From assembly GCF_006402735.1 (NCBI RefSeq), contig NZ_CP017174.1, positions 4,405,001-4,469,000 of the forward strand: 64,000 nt of DNA. Direction: 5' to 3'. Shown here piece by piece: positions 16,557-25,777 of this stretch. The position numbers and the translations under genes were made by a program. A model generated the notes under the pieces. That model saw only the letters and a program-made list of their open reading frames with translations, made no database searches and was not told where the DNA came from. The DNA comes from Myxococcus xanthus. GTDB taxonomy: Bacteria; Myxococcota; Myxococcia; Myxococcales; Myxococcaceae. Position 1 is the stretch's first letter. Each line of letters opens with the position of its first letter.

Positions 16557-17756
16557 ATGCGCGATGCGTTCCTGGGTGGAGGTCGTCCGAAGCGGCGGGG
16601 CCTGTGGCGGTATGCCCTGGGCGTGATGGGGCTGGGCGCGGTCGTGGGTGCCCTCCTCACGTGGACGACGACGGACGGCCTCCAGTCTTTCGGGGCGCGT
16701 GCGGATGGGGCGCGCCTGGAGCGGATGAAGGCATCGTCGCGCTACCAGGACGGCATCTTCATCAACACCGCCGGTGCCAGGCTGCCGCAGAATGGACCGG
16801 ACTGGGGCACGTTGAAGGAGATGCTCTTCGGCACCCAGCAGCGTACACCGCCGTCCGCGCTGCCCATGGAACGGGACGTGGCCGCGGCGCTGGCGAAGCA
16901 GCCGGAGAGCGGCCTGCGCGTAACGTGGCTCGGCCACTCCACGCTGCTGGTGGAGATTGACGGCTTCCGCATCCTCACAGACCCCATCTGGGGCGAGCGC
17001 GCGTCGCCGTCCACCATTGCTGGGCCCAAGCGGTTTCATCCGCCTCCGCTTCCGCTGGACGCGCTGCCGGACGTGGACGCAGTGCTGCTGTCGCATGACC
17101 ACTATGACCACCTGGACATGCCCACCATCCGGGCGATGGTGCCGCGTCAGGTGAAGTTCTACGCGCCGCTGGGCGTGGGGGCGCACCTGGAGAAGTGGGG
17201 CGTTCCGGCGGAGCGCGTGGTGGAGCTGGACTGGTGGCAGGAGGTGTCATTGGGGGAAGGGGAGGGACGCCTGCGCATGGTGGCCACGCCCGCGCAGCAC
17301 TTCTCCGGCCGAGGCCTGACGGACCGCAACAGCACGTCCTGGACGTCGTGGACGCTGCTGGGCTCGCGGCATCGGGTCTTCTTCAGCGGGGACACGGGGC
17401 TGACGGAGGAGTTCGCGGAGGTGGGCCGCCGCTTCGGTCCCTTCGACGTCACCATGTTCGAGGTGGGCGCCTTCCATCCATCCTGGGGAAGCATCCACCT
17501 GGGGCCCCGGCAGGCGCTGAAGGCGCATGAGATGGTGCGGGGGCGCACCTTGCTGCCCATCCACTGGGGGACCTTCAATCTGGCGCTGCACGCCTGGGAT
17601 GCTCCGGCAAACGAGCTGGCGGTCGAGGCACGCGAGCGGGGCGTGAGTCTGCTCACGCCTGTCCTGGGCCGCCCCGTGGAGCCGACGCGGGAGCGGGCGG
17701 ACACTGCCTGGTGGAGCACGGTCCAGACGGCGGCGGTCGCTGGCGACGCGCCCTGA
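16557..17756 (+). CDS. NAPE-PLD-like metallo-beta-lactamase-fold hydrolase
   Basis: A 399-residue protein from ATG 16557; TTG 16530 is an unlikely upstream alternative inside a hairpin. Residues 20-42 are one hydrophobic segment (YALGVMGLGAVVGALLTW), a membrane anchor or uncleaved signal. The MBL domain starts at LRVTWLGHSTLLVEIDGFR and has the zinc motif LLSHDHYDHLD (HxHxDH), TPAQHFSGRG, FFSGDTG and a final histidine in LLPIHWGTF. This order matches N-acylphosphatidylethanolamine phospholipase D-like and UlaG-like hydrolases, which often act on phospholipid or phosphodiester substrates. The exact substrate is not known. Confidence 0.85.
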   Translation: MRDAFLGGGRPKRRGLWRYALGVMGLGAVVGALLTWTTTDGLQSFGARADGARLERMKASSRYQDGIFINTAGARLPQNGPDWGTLKEMLFGTQQRTPPSALPMERDVAAALAKQPESGLRVTWLGHSTLLVEIDGFRILTDPIWGERASPSTIAGPKRFHPPPLPLDALPDVDAVLLSHDHYDHLDMPTIRAMVPRQVKFYAPLGVGAHLEKWGVPAERVVELDWWQEVSLGEGEGRLRMVATPAQHFSGRGLTDRNSTSWTSWTLLGSRHRVFFSGDTGLTEEFAEVGRRFGPFDVTMFEVGAFHPSWGSIHLGPRQALKAHEMVRGRTLLPIHWGTFNLALHAWDAPANELAVEARERGVSLLTPVLGRPVEPTRERADTAWWSTVQTAAVAGDAP

Positions 17757-17930
17757 TGCCTCGCCGAGGCCCTGACGTCACCACACGTCAGTTGGCACCC
17801 TGACAACCACGTCCTGGTCATCCGGTGGTCGCGTATGACCGCTCTGTCATTCTTCGGCCGGAATACAAGTTCTACAGACGATGCACTGAGATGTCTGTCG
17901 TTGGGTATGGGACGTGCAGTGCGGCCGAGC

Positions 17931-18632
17931 ATGACTCGAACGGTCCTCGTAGCGGTGCTCCTGTGCGCGGGCGTCGGGAAGGCTCAAGGCGTGGAGGCCT
18001 CGTCGGTGCCGCAGGCCCCTCGCGCGGAGCGCGCCGGGCTGGCCATCTGGACGGCCTCCTTCATGGATTGGAGCCTGCTGCTGGTGGGGCCAATCCTGGG
18101 CGTGGGCCTCAATGTCTCGCTGCCGGTGGGCATGAACGTGCCCTTGACGGATACAACGGACGGAGTCTTCGAACTCCGACCCATGCTGGCGCGCAAGAGG
18201 TGCACCAATTTCCACGGAGACGCCATGCCCCGTTGCGGCACCCTGCAAGCCCTCCGGGCCACGGTGGGCCTGGCGTGGACGCCCTGGCCGGGCGAGCGCG
18301 GCGATGGCTTCTTCATCCAGCCCAAGCTGAGTGGCATGGTGACGCATCAGACCGTGCGTGGGACGGAAATCCCAGTGACGGCGGAGGGCACGAGGATGGA
18401 GACGGGCGGACAGGTCTCCCTCGGGTTCGACGTGGGGTACCGGAAGACGTCCCGCCGCTCGCGTTCTTTCCTGGCCCCGGTGATCGGCGTTGGCGTGGGC
18501 TATAGCTGGAACCAGCAGCGCGAGCGAGTCGACCCCGGGTGGCTCTTTGCCCGGGAGCAGGCGCGTGGCTGGAAGGACAAGTTCGTCGTGGACCTGAACC
18601 TGGACCTCTTGCGGTTCGGGGCCACATTCTGA
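17931..18632 (+). CDS. Exported beta-barrel-like protein of unknown function
   Basis: A 233-residue protein if read from ATG 17931, where a signal peptide begins (MTRTVLVAVLLCAGVGKAQG); ATG 17907 and 17835 are possible longer starts, and none has a strong ribosome site. The mature part has amphipathic strands (LGVGLNVSLPVGMNVPL, ATVGLAWTPWPG, GGQVSLGFDVGYRK, GVGVGYSW) and ends in phenylalanine, suggesting an outer-membrane barrel. No family was recognised. It is transcribed alone between the metallo-hydrolase and the chemoreceptor. Confidence 0.6.
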   Translation: MTRTVLVAVLLCAGVGKAQGVEASSVPQAPRAERAGLAIWTASFMDWSLLLVGPILGVGLNVSLPVGMNVPLTDTTDGVFELRPMLARKRCTNFHGDAMPRCGTLQALRATVGLAWTPWPGERGDGFFIQPKLSGMVTHQTVRGTEIPVTAEGTRMETGGQVSLGFDVGYRKTSRRSRSFLAPVIGVGVGYSWNQQRERVDPGWLFAREQARGWKDKFVVDLNLDLLRFGATF

Positions 18633-18854
18633 CGGCCGGGGGAGCTGCGTCAGTATCTGGATTCAACGCCGACCTGTGACAGGCGAAGTCCATGCCCGGC
18701 GTGAATTTGCACTGGGAAAGCAGTCGCCCGCGTCTGCGACGTAAGGGGTTCCCGAGGGATTGCACCCCCGCACGCTGGCGCCCACAATGCGACGCGTCTG
18801 GATTGTCAGATGGAGCATCATTCCCCGTTTTGAGCCCGGATCGGGCACGGCCGG

Positions 18855-20387
18855 ATGCGACTCTCACTCACCCATAAAATCACCCTGGCGCCCATCGTCG
18901 TGGCGCTCCTGTTCGTCCTTCTCTCCCAGGGCTACACCGTGCCTCGGCTCCAGGAGGCCTTCGAGGCGCAGGGGCGGGAGCTGAGCGGCGCGCTGCCGAC
19001 GGTGCTCGCCGCCGCGGTGGCGGACGGCATGAAGCGGAGCGCGCACGACGAGGTCCAGCAGACGCTGGAGGCCGTGGCTCGGCATGGTGGGGCGGCCTAC
19101 GTCGCCGCGTTCGACGCGGGTGGGACGTTGGTGGGCGTGGCCGGTGAGAAGGCCCAGATGCTGCGGGATGCCCGCGAGCAGTTGAAGTCCTCCGAGGGAG
19201 GGCTCGTCCTGCGGGATGGGGACACGGAGCTGCAGGACCTGGTGGCGCCGGTTCCAGGTGACGCCGGCAGGGTCCACGTGGGCTTCGACCGCACCCATGC
19301 GCGTGGGCTCGTGGAGGGGGCGCTCGCGAACGTGGGCATCACCGCGCTGGTCGCGCTGCTCGTCTTCACCGCGGCGGCCTTCCTGGTCAGCCGCGCCATC
19401 GTGTCACCCCTGATCCAGCTCTCCGCGGCGGTCCGTCATATCGCCGAGCGCGGCGACCTGCGGCAGACTATTCGCATCGACTCGGATGACGAGGTGGGGC
19501 AGCTCGCGCGGGCCGTGGGCATGCTGGTGGGCAAGCTGAAGGAGCTGCTGCATCAGCTCCAGTCCTCCACGGAGCTGCTCAGCGACTCGGTGTCGGGGCT
19601 GACGGAGTCGGCGGACCAGCAGAATGAGATGGTGACGCGCCACGCGGCCGCGCTGCAAGAGACGCAGGTGACGGCGCAGGAGATTCGCCAGACGGCGATG
19701 CTGGCGTCGGGCTCCGCGGAGTCCGTCATCCAGGTGGCCGAGCGCGCCGAGCAGCTGAGCCGCACCGGAGAAGAGGCCGTCTCGGCGAGCATCGACGGCA
19801 TGGAGGAGGTGCGCAATCAGGTGGCGGAGATCGCCGCGCGCATCACCGCCCTGGGCGAGCGGACCAAGCAGATCAGCGGCATCACCGAGACGGTGAAGGA
19901 CCTGGCGGACCAGTCCCACCTGCTGGCCGTCAACGCCGCCATCGAAGCGGCGCGGTCCGGGGAGCACGGCAAGGGCTTCGTCGTGGTGGCGAAGGAGATT
20001 CGCGCGCTGGCGGACCAGTCCATCCGGGCCACCAACCAGGTTCGGCGCATCCTCCAGGACATCAATCAGGCCATCATCGGCACGGTGGAAATCACCGTCG
20101 AAGGCACCGAGCGCATGGAGGCGGGGCTGACGCAGGTCCGCACGTCCGGCGAGACGCTGAAGCAGCTCACCGCCATCGTCGAGGACAGCACCGCGGCGGC
20201 GCGGCAGATCGCGCGGACGGTCAGCCAGCAGGCCACGGGCATCGAGCAGATCTTCACCGCGGTCAACGAGCTGAACACCCTGATGACGGACACCGTGTCC
20301 CGCATCTCTACGACGAGTGACTCCGCCATGTCCCTGAAGATGCTCTCCGAGCGCGTCTCCCAGGTCGTCCGCGCCTACAACGTCTGA
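18855..20387 (+). CDS. Methyl-accepting chemotaxis protein
   Basis: A 510-residue transmembrane chemoreceptor. TM1 is at about 9-27, a periplasmic sensor of about 120 residues follows, TM2 is at about 160-182 (ALANVGITALVALLVFTAAAF), then a HAMP domain (SRAIVSPLIQLSAAVRHI to about 235). The long cytoplasmic coiled coil has the signalling tip LLAVNAAIEAARSGEHGKGF. Residue pairs such as QQ/EE in the flanking helices are likely methylation sites. It signals to a CheA/CheW array; no che gene lies nearby, so it is an orphan receptor. The 222-bp upstream region holds no gene. The ligand is unknown. Confidence 0.93.
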   Translation: MRLSLTHKITLAPIVVALLFVLLSQGYTVPRLQEAFEAQGRELSGALPTVLAAAVADGMKRSAHDEVQQTLEAVARHGGAAYVAAFDAGGTLVGVAGEKAQMLRDAREQLKSSEGGLVLRDGDTELQDLVAPVPGDAGRVHVGFDRTHARGLVEGALANVGITALVALLVFTAAAFLVSRAIVSPLIQLSAAVRHIAERGDLRQTIRIDSDDEVGQLARAVGMLVGKLKELLHQLQSSTELLSDSVSGLTESADQQNEMVTRHAAALQETQVTAQEIRQTAMLASGSAESVIQVAERAEQLSRTGEEAVSASIDGMEEVRNQVAEIAARITALGERTKQISGITETVKDLADQSHLLAVNAAIEAARSGEHGKGFVVVAKEIRALADQSIRATNQVRRILQDINQAIIGTVEITVEGTERMEAGLTQVRTSGETLKQLTAIVEDSTAAARQIARTVSQQATGIEQIFTAVNELNTLMTDTVSRISTTSDSAMSLKMLSERVSQVVRAYNV

Positions 20388-20423
20388 TGGCGCCGCCGGA
20401 GCAGCGGTGAGGTTCTTCGACCG

Positions 20424-21089
20424 CTACGACGCGGACTGAGCGGCCTTCTTCGGTGACGTGTGTTTCGTGGCGCGGGGGCGCTTCGCGCTCAGGTGCACCT
20501 CATCGCTCCGGCAGACGCGCACATGGAGGAAGCGCTGGAGCTGGGAGAGCGCCAGGTCATGGTCGTTGTCGCTCTCCGCCGCGCAGCAGTCGCTCAGCAC
20601 CGTGAGCTGGTATTCGTGCATGTGCGCGTCATGGGCGCTGAAGAAGATGCACAGGTTGGTGGCCAGCCCCGCGAGGATGAGCTTCCGGGTGCCCAGGTGC
20701 TCCAGCAATGGCACCAGGGAGGTGGCGAAGAAGGCCGAGTGCTTGGGCTTGAGGATGAAGTAGTCATCCGGCTGCGGCTTGAGGGCCCGAGCGACGTTCC
20801 GGCCCCGGCTCCCTTTGCGGGTGCAGTGGTCGTAGGTGTCGCGGAAGTTGCTGCGCCAGTACCCGAAGTTGTCGTTGACGTAGATGACAGGGACGCCGGC
20901 CCGCCGCATCCTCGCCGCGAAGGGGCCCAGCCGTTCCACCATGCGCAGGGCCCACGGGAGGACATTCTCCCCGCCAGGGAAGTCCAGGTCGTTGATGACG
21001 TCGATGATGAGCAGGGCCGTGTCGGAGCGTTTCCCCGCTGACATCCGCTGCCGTGGCTTCGTGATTCCGGCCTTCCGCGTCACATCCAC
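20424..21089 (-). CDS. Isochorismatase-family cysteine hydrolase
   Basis: A 221-residue protein with the catalytic triad of the nicotinamidase/isochorismatase superfamily: D30 in LLIIDVINDLDF, K114 in FILKPKHSAF and C147 in GLATNLCIFF preceded by the cis-peptide-type LAT. Members hydrolyse amides or enol ethers such as nicotinamide, N-carbamoylsarcosine or isochorismate. The N-terminus (MDVTRKAGITKPRQRMSAGKR) and the Lys/Ser-rich C-terminal tail (about 25 residues) are extensions beyond the core and may be partly artefacts of start choice; ATG at residue 16 is an alternative. It converges with the chemoreceptor gene. Substrate unknown. Confidence 0.85.
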   Translation of the reverse strand: MDVTRKAGITKPRQRMSAGKRSDTALLIIDVINDLDFPGGENVLPWALRMVERLGPFAARMRRAGVPVIYVNDNFGYWRSNFRDTYDHCTRKGSRGRNVARALKPQPDDYFILKPKHSAFFATSLVPLLEHLGTRKLILAGLATNLCIFFSAHDAHMHEYQLTVLSDCCAAESDNDHDLALSQLQRFLHVRVCRSDEVHLSAKRPRATKHTSPKKAAQSAS

Positions 21090-21155
21090 CCCGTCTTCAG
21101 GAGGCTGCTGCGCGGAAGGGTAAGCACGGCCCCGGGGGACGGCGAGTCACCTCCG

Positions 21156-21425
21156 TCAGCGGGACTCCGCCTTCTTGTAGCGCAGGCGCTTCATGGCCTC
21201 GAAGCGGGCCCTGTCCTTGGGCGGCGTGGTGGCCACCAGCCCGTCGAGCATGCGCTTCGAACTCTGGAAGATTTCCTCGACGGCGACCTCGAAGGCGTCG
21301 GTGTTCTGCTTCGACGGCGTCCGCGTCCCAGCAATCTTCCGGACGAATTGAAGCGCCGCCGCGCGGATGTCGGCATCGGTGGCGGGAGGCGCGAAGTTGA
21401 ACAGGGGCTTGATGTTCCGGCACAT
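21156..21425 (-). CDS. DUF2277 family protein
   Basis: An 89-residue protein from ATG 21425, where MCRNIKPLFNFAPPATDADI begins, the conserved N-terminus of DUF2277 proteins; the open frame upstream (from 21461) is not part of the family. It has two cores (RAAALQFVRKIAGTRTPS and VEEIFQSSKRMLDGLVA) and ends in basic residues. The family is common in actinobacteria and myxobacteria and its function is unknown. It is predicted to be a small cytoplasmic helical protein with no visible metal site. It lies alone between the hydrolase and the efflux operon. Confidence 0.85.
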   Translation of the reverse strand: MCRNIKPLFNFAPPATDADIRAAALQFVRKIAGTRTPSKQNTDAFEVAVEEIFQSSKRMLDGLVATTPPKDRARFEAMKRLRYKKAESR

Positions 21426-21498
21426 GCCCTCAGGGTAAAGCGAGTCCGGAAAACAGGCCATGGCCTGCCGCCGGCGGACGGCCGCCGAGGCGAAGCGC

Positions 21499-22713
21499 TC
21501 AGCGCAGGGTCCCCATGACTTTCAAGAACTGGGCGTGGGCGGTGTTCAGCTCTTCGAGTGCTTCGATGTAGCCACGGCGCCCATCCAAGGCCTCGCGCCG
21601 GATGATGAGCAGTTGCAGGGAGTCCACCTTGCCGGCACGGTAGGCCTCGGTGACGAGGTTCAGGTTCTCCTGGAGCGCGGCGAGCACCTCGGCGTCGAAC
21701 AGCTCCGCGGCCGCCTGGGCGGACTGGTACCGACTGAGCGCGAGTTCGACCTCGGCGCGGACGAAGCGTTCGGTGGCGGCGAGCCGCTGCTGGGCCCTCC
21801 GTTCCCTCGCGACGCTCGCGCCTCGCTCGGCCTGGTTTCGGTTGAAGACGGGCAGGTCGATGTTGATCGTCCCTTGGATGATGGTGTCGTTCTCCTCCCG
21901 GCCGTAGGCCAGACCCACGCTGGGGCGGGGCAGGGCGTCGCGGCTGGCGAACCGGAGCTCGGCCCGGGCCGCTTCCCATTCGGCCCGGGCGGCTTTCACA
22001 TCCTGGCGCTGACCGGAGGCTCGCTCGACGAGCACCGAGAGCGCGGGCTGGGGCGTCACCTCTGTCCGGAGCGCGTGCTCCAGGGTGATGTCTTCGTTGG
22101 GGTCCATGCCCAGCAGGAGCTTCAGCTCCGCCAGGGCCTGGTGCCGCAGCCGGGTGGCGCGGACCTTCTCCTGCAGGGCCCGGCCTCGCTCCACCGTCGC
22201 GATGTTCATCTCGATGTGGGAAGCGGCGCCTGCCTCGAGCCGCTCCTTCGCGACCTTGCGCCCTTCCTCCGCGAGCCCCAGCGCGTCTTCGCTCAGCCGC
22301 AGCGCTTGTTCGGACGCCAGCGCCCGGCCGAAGGCCTGACGCACGTCCGCGGCCAGCTCCACCTGGAGGGATTCCAGTCGGAACCGGCTGGCCTCCGTGG
22401 CGGCGCGCGCGGCGTCCTTGCGCGCGCGTCGCTGTCCGAAGATCTCGAGCTGCTGGCTGATGCCCACGTTGAGTTCAAGCGTGTCTCCCTCGTCGCGCAG
22501 TCGCGGACCCACGGCGGCCTGGAGCTGCGGATTGCTTTGAAGCGGGAGGTCCGCGCCCTCCCACCGCGCCTGCGCGGACGCGGCTTCGGCGCGGCCTTCG
22601 ATGAGGCGAGGACTGTGTTCGAGCGCGAGCGTGACGGATTGCTCCATCGTCAGGGGGCGAGCCGAGAGGGCCGGCGTCGGAACGAAGAGAAGCAGGAGGG
22701 GCAGGACGCGCAT
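21499..22713 (-). CDS. TolC-family outer-membrane channel of the metal efflux operon
   Basis: A 404-residue protein from ATG 22713, with AGGAGGAC upstream and a signal peptide (MRVLPLLLLFVPTPALSARP). The two OEP repeats, each with long heptad-rich helices (ATEASRFRLESLQVELAADV; ALQENLNLVTEAYRAGKVDS) and the typical LTMEQSVTLALEHSPRL opening, mark a CusC/CzcC-type TolC channel. Its start overlaps the pump gene's stop by one base (TGATG). It would form the trimeric duct carrying metal ions from the CusA/CusB-like complex across the outer membrane. It is the last gene of the efflux operon. Confidence 0.9.
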   Translation of the reverse strand: MRVLPLLLLFVPTPALSARPLTMEQSVTLALEHSPRLIEGRAEAASAQARWEGADLPLQSNPQLQAAVGPRLRDEGDTLELNVGISQQLEIFGQRRARKDAARAATEASRFRLESLQVELAADVRQAFGRALASEQALRLSEDALGLAEEGRKVAKERLEAGAASHIEMNIATVERGRALQEKVRATRLRHQALAELKLLLGMDPNEDITLEHALRTEVTPQPALSVLVERASGQRQDVKAARAEWEAARAELRFASRDALPRPSVGLAYGREENDTIIQGTINIDLPVFNRNQAERGASVARERRAQQRLAATERFVRAEVELALSRYQSAQAAAELFDAEVLAALQENLNLVTEAYRAGKVDSLQLLIIRREALDGRRGYIEALEELNTAHAQFLKVMGTLR

Positions 22714-25700
22714 CACGGAGTCCTCCTGAAGACCGAGTAGAGGACTGGGAGCACCACGAGGGTGAGCAGGGTGGACGACAGGACGCCTCCAATGACGACC
22801 GTGGCCAGGGGCCGCTGGACCTCCGCGCCGACGCCGGTGTTGAGCGCCATGGGCACAAAGCCGATGGCGGCCACCGCGGCGGTCATCAGCACGGGCCGCA
22901 GCCGGGACACGGCTGCCTGGCGGATGGCTTCGCTCAGGGCCTGGCCTTGCTCCAGAAGGGCGCGGACCCGTGAGACGAGCACCATGTCCCCCAGGACCGA
23001 TACGCCGGACAGGGCGATGAAGCCCACGGCGGCGGAGATGGAGAAGGGCAGGCCCCGCAGCAGCAGCGCGAGCACACCGCCCACGAGCGCGAAGGGGACG
23101 CCCGCGAAGATGCGCACGGCGTCCAGGACGCGCTGATAGGTGAGGTAGAGCAGCAGGAAGATGAGTGCCAGCGCGACCGGCACCACGATGAGCAGGCGCG
23201 TCTGTGCGCGTTCGAGGTGTTCGAACTGACCGCCGTAGCGGACGTAGTAGCCCGCGGGCAGCTCCAGCTTCTCGTCGAGCGTGCGGCGGACCTCCGCGAC
23301 GAAGCCGCCGAGGTCGCGGTCTCGCACGTTGGCCTGGACCACCAGCCGCCGCTTGCCCCACTCGCGCTGGATGGTGGTGGGGCCGGACGTCTCCTTCATG
23401 GTCGTCAGCCGTCCCAGGGGAACGCGCTCGCCGCCGGGCGCGGCCACGGGGATGGTGGCGAGCCGCGTGGGCTCCTCGCGGTACTCCTCGGAGAGGCGCA
23501 CGGCCAGGTCGAAGCGCCGCTCGTCTTCGCGCACCTCGCCGACGATGCGCGTGCCCACTGCTTCCACGACGTCGAGGACGGAGCGGGCGGGAATCCCGTA
23601 ACGGGCCACCGCGGCCCGGTCCACTCTGATTTCCAGCACGGGCTGGCCCGTCACCTGCTCCACGGTGACGTCGGCGGCACCGGGAATGGCCTTCACCAGC
23701 GTCTCCAACTCGCGGGCCTTGGCCTTGAGCACGTCGAGGTCATCCCCGAAGAGCTTGATGCCGACGTCGCTTCGCACGCCCGCGATCATTTCGTTGACGC
23801 GCATTTCAATGGGCTGGAGGAAGGCCATGCGCATGCCTGGGAGGTCCGCCAGTTCGGCCTTCATCTCGTTCACCAGCTCCTCCTGGGTGGTGGCCCGCTT
23901 CCACTGCGCTCGGGGCTTGAGGGTGATGAAGACGTCGGACAGCTCGACGCCCATGGGGTCCGTGGCCACCTCCGCGGTGCCGGTCCGGGTCCAGACGCGT
24001 CGCACCTCGTCTGGGAACCGGGACAGCAGCACCCGCTCTATCTGGCTGCCATAGCGGATGGATTCGGAGAGGGAGACCTCCGCCAGACGCACGGTGTTGA
24101 TGACGAGCGTGCCTTCGGACAGGCGGGGGACGAACTCGCTGCCGAGGCGCGTGGCGGCGAGGGTGGCGCCCACGATGAGGAGCGCGGCGGCGGTCAGGGT
24201 GACACGCGCGTGGGCCAGCGCCCATTCGAGGACGGGCCTGTAGATTCGCTGGAGCCAGCGCATCAGCCGTGGCTCATGGTGAGGGCCACCGCCTCGCTTC
24301 AGCGCGAAGGAGGCCAGCACCGGCATCAGCGTCATGGAGAGCAGCGCACTGCCCAGGAGCGCGAAGATGACGGTGAGCGCCATGGGGCGGAACAACTTCC
24401 CCTCCACGCCTTCGAGGGCGAGGATGGGCAGGTAGACCACCATGATGATGAGCTCGCCGAAGAGCGTGGGCTTGCGGACCTCGATGGCGGCATCCCGCAC
24501 CACCTCCAGCAGGGAGCGTCCGTCCCGGGCCTCGGAGAGTCGCCGCTCCGCGTTCTCCACCATGATGACGGAGGAGTCGACGACGAGCCCGAAGTCGATG
24601 GCGCCCAGCGACATGAGCGTGCCGGCGATGCCGAAACGCAGCATCGCGTTGAAGGCGAACAGGAGCGACAGCGGAATGGCCGCCGCCACGATGAGGCCGG
24701 CGCGCCAGTTGCCCAGGAAGATGAAGAGCACCGCGATGACGAGCAACGCGCCTTCCAGCAGGTTGGTCCGGACGGTGCGCAGCACGTGGTCCACCAGCTC
24801 GGTGCGCTCGTAGACGGGCTCCAGGCGGACGTCCTCGGGAAGCGTCCGCTGGATGTCCGCCAGCCGCTGGGCGAGCGCCTTCGTCACCGTGTGGGAGTTC
24901 TCGCCTACCAGCATGAAGCCCAGGCCCAGCACGGCCTCGCCCTCGCCATCCGCGGTGGTGGCGCCGCGCCGGATTTCATGGCCCACCTCGACGCGCGCCA
25001 CGTCCCGGATTCGGACAGGGACGCCGTGGTGCGCCGCGATGACCACGTCCTCGATGGCGTTGCCGTCCGCGAGCACTCCCACCCCGAGCACGAGCGTCGC
25101 CGTGCCGCCCCGCTCGAGCACCCCGCCCCCGACGTTGGCGTTGTTCTCCTCCAGCGCCCGGTAGATGTCTCCGAGGGACAGGTTGAACTGCTGCAGGCGG
25201 CGGGGGTCGACGATGACGTGCCATTGCTTCTCCTCGCCGCCCCAGGCATTCACCTCCGCCACGCCCGGCACGCTGCGCAGTTGGGGCGCGATGACCCAGT
25301 CGTGCAGGGTGCGCAGCTCCTCGAGGCTCTTCGTCCGGCTCTTGACGAGATAGTGGAAGACCTCGCCCAGGCCGGTGGCGACGGGCCCGAGCGTCGGGGG
25401 CGCGATGCCCGCTGGCAGCTGCACCCGGCTCAGCCGTTCGGACACCTGCTGCCGCGCGAACCACAGGTCGGTTCCGTCTTCGAACTGGAGGGTGACCTGG
25501 GAGAGGCCGAACTTGGAGATGGAGCGCAGCTCGCTGACGCGAGGCAGGCCCGCGAGCGCCTGCTCCACGGGGACGGTGAGTTGGCGCTCCACTTCGTTGG
25601 GCGTGAGCGCCGGTGCGACGGTGTTGACCTGCACCTGCGTGGGCGTCGTGTCCGGGATGGCGTCGATGGGCAGCGCCCGGAAGGCGAGCAGGCCCGAAAC

Positions 25701-25772
25701 GATGAGGGCCCCCGTTCCCAGGAGGACGGCCCAGCGGTGGGACAACGACCATTCGATGAGCCGGGTGAGCAT
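22713..25772 (-). CDS. CusA/CzcA-family heavy-metal RND efflux pump
   Basis: A 1019-residue inner-membrane pump, close to the usual 1030-1060 of the HME-RND class. The opening (LTRLIEWSLSHRWAVLL), PIDAIPDTTPTQVQVNT and twelve hydrophobic segments in two halves are typical. TM4 keeps the proton-relay acids of HME pumps: D393, D399 and E406 in AIDFGLVVDSSVIMVENAER, the arrangement known from CzcA. This points to export of divalent ions (Zn, Co, Cd, Ni) or copper; the ion cannot be fixed from sequence. Its start lies five bases after the adaptor stop and its stop overlaps the channel gene, so the three are co-translated. Confidence 0.93.
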   Translation of the reverse strand: MLTRLIEWSLSHRWAVLLGTGALIVSGLLAFRALPIDAIPDTTPTQVQVNTVAPALTPNEVERQLTVPVEQALAGLPRVSELRSISKFGLSQVTLQFEDGTDLWFARQQVSERLSRVQLPAGIAPPTLGPVATGLGEVFHYLVKSRTKSLEELRTLHDWVIAPQLRSVPGVAEVNAWGGEEKQWHVIVDPRRLQQFNLSLGDIYRALEENNANVGGGVLERGGTATLVLGVGVLADGNAIEDVVIAAHHGVPVRIRDVARVEVGHEIRRGATTADGEGEAVLGLGFMLVGENSHTVTKALAQRLADIQRTLPEDVRLEPVYERTELVDHVLRTVRTNLLEGALLVIAVLFIFLGNWRAGLIVAAAIPLSLLFAFNAMLRFGIAGTLMSLGAIDFGLVVDSSVIMVENAERRLSEARDGRSLLEVVRDAAIEVRKPTLFGELIIMVVYLPILALEGVEGKLFRPMALTVIFALLGSALLSMTLMPVLASFALKRGGGPHHEPRLMRWLQRIYRPVLEWALAHARVTLTAAALLIVGATLAATRLGSEFVPRLSEGTLVINTVRLAEVSLSESIRYGSQIERVLLSRFPDEVRRVWTRTGTAEVATDPMGVELSDVFITLKPRAQWKRATTQEELVNEMKAELADLPGMRMAFLQPIEMRVNEMIAGVRSDVGIKLFGDDLDVLKAKARELETLVKAIPGAADVTVEQVTGQPVLEIRVDRAAVARYGIPARSVLDVVEAVGTRIVGEVREDERRFDLAVRLSEEYREEPTRLATIPVAAPGGERVPLGRLTTMKETSGPTTIQREWGKRRLVVQANVRDRDLGGFVAEVRRTLDEKLELPAGYYVRYGGQFEHLERAQTRLLIVVPVALALIFLLLYLTYQRVLDAVRIFAGVPFALVGGVLALLLRGLPFSISAAVGFIALSGVSVLGDMVLVSRVRALLEQGQALSEAIRQAAVSRLRPVLMTAAVAAIGFVPMALNTGVGAEVQRPLATVVIGGVLSSTLLTLVVLPVLYSVFRRTP

Positions 25773-25777
25773 GGCGG

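Noticed and set aside
18633..18854. Possible riboswitch upstream of the chemoreceptor
   Set aside because: TTGCACTGGGAAAGCAGTCGCC looked structured, but neither the c-di-GMP nor cobalamin consensus fits.
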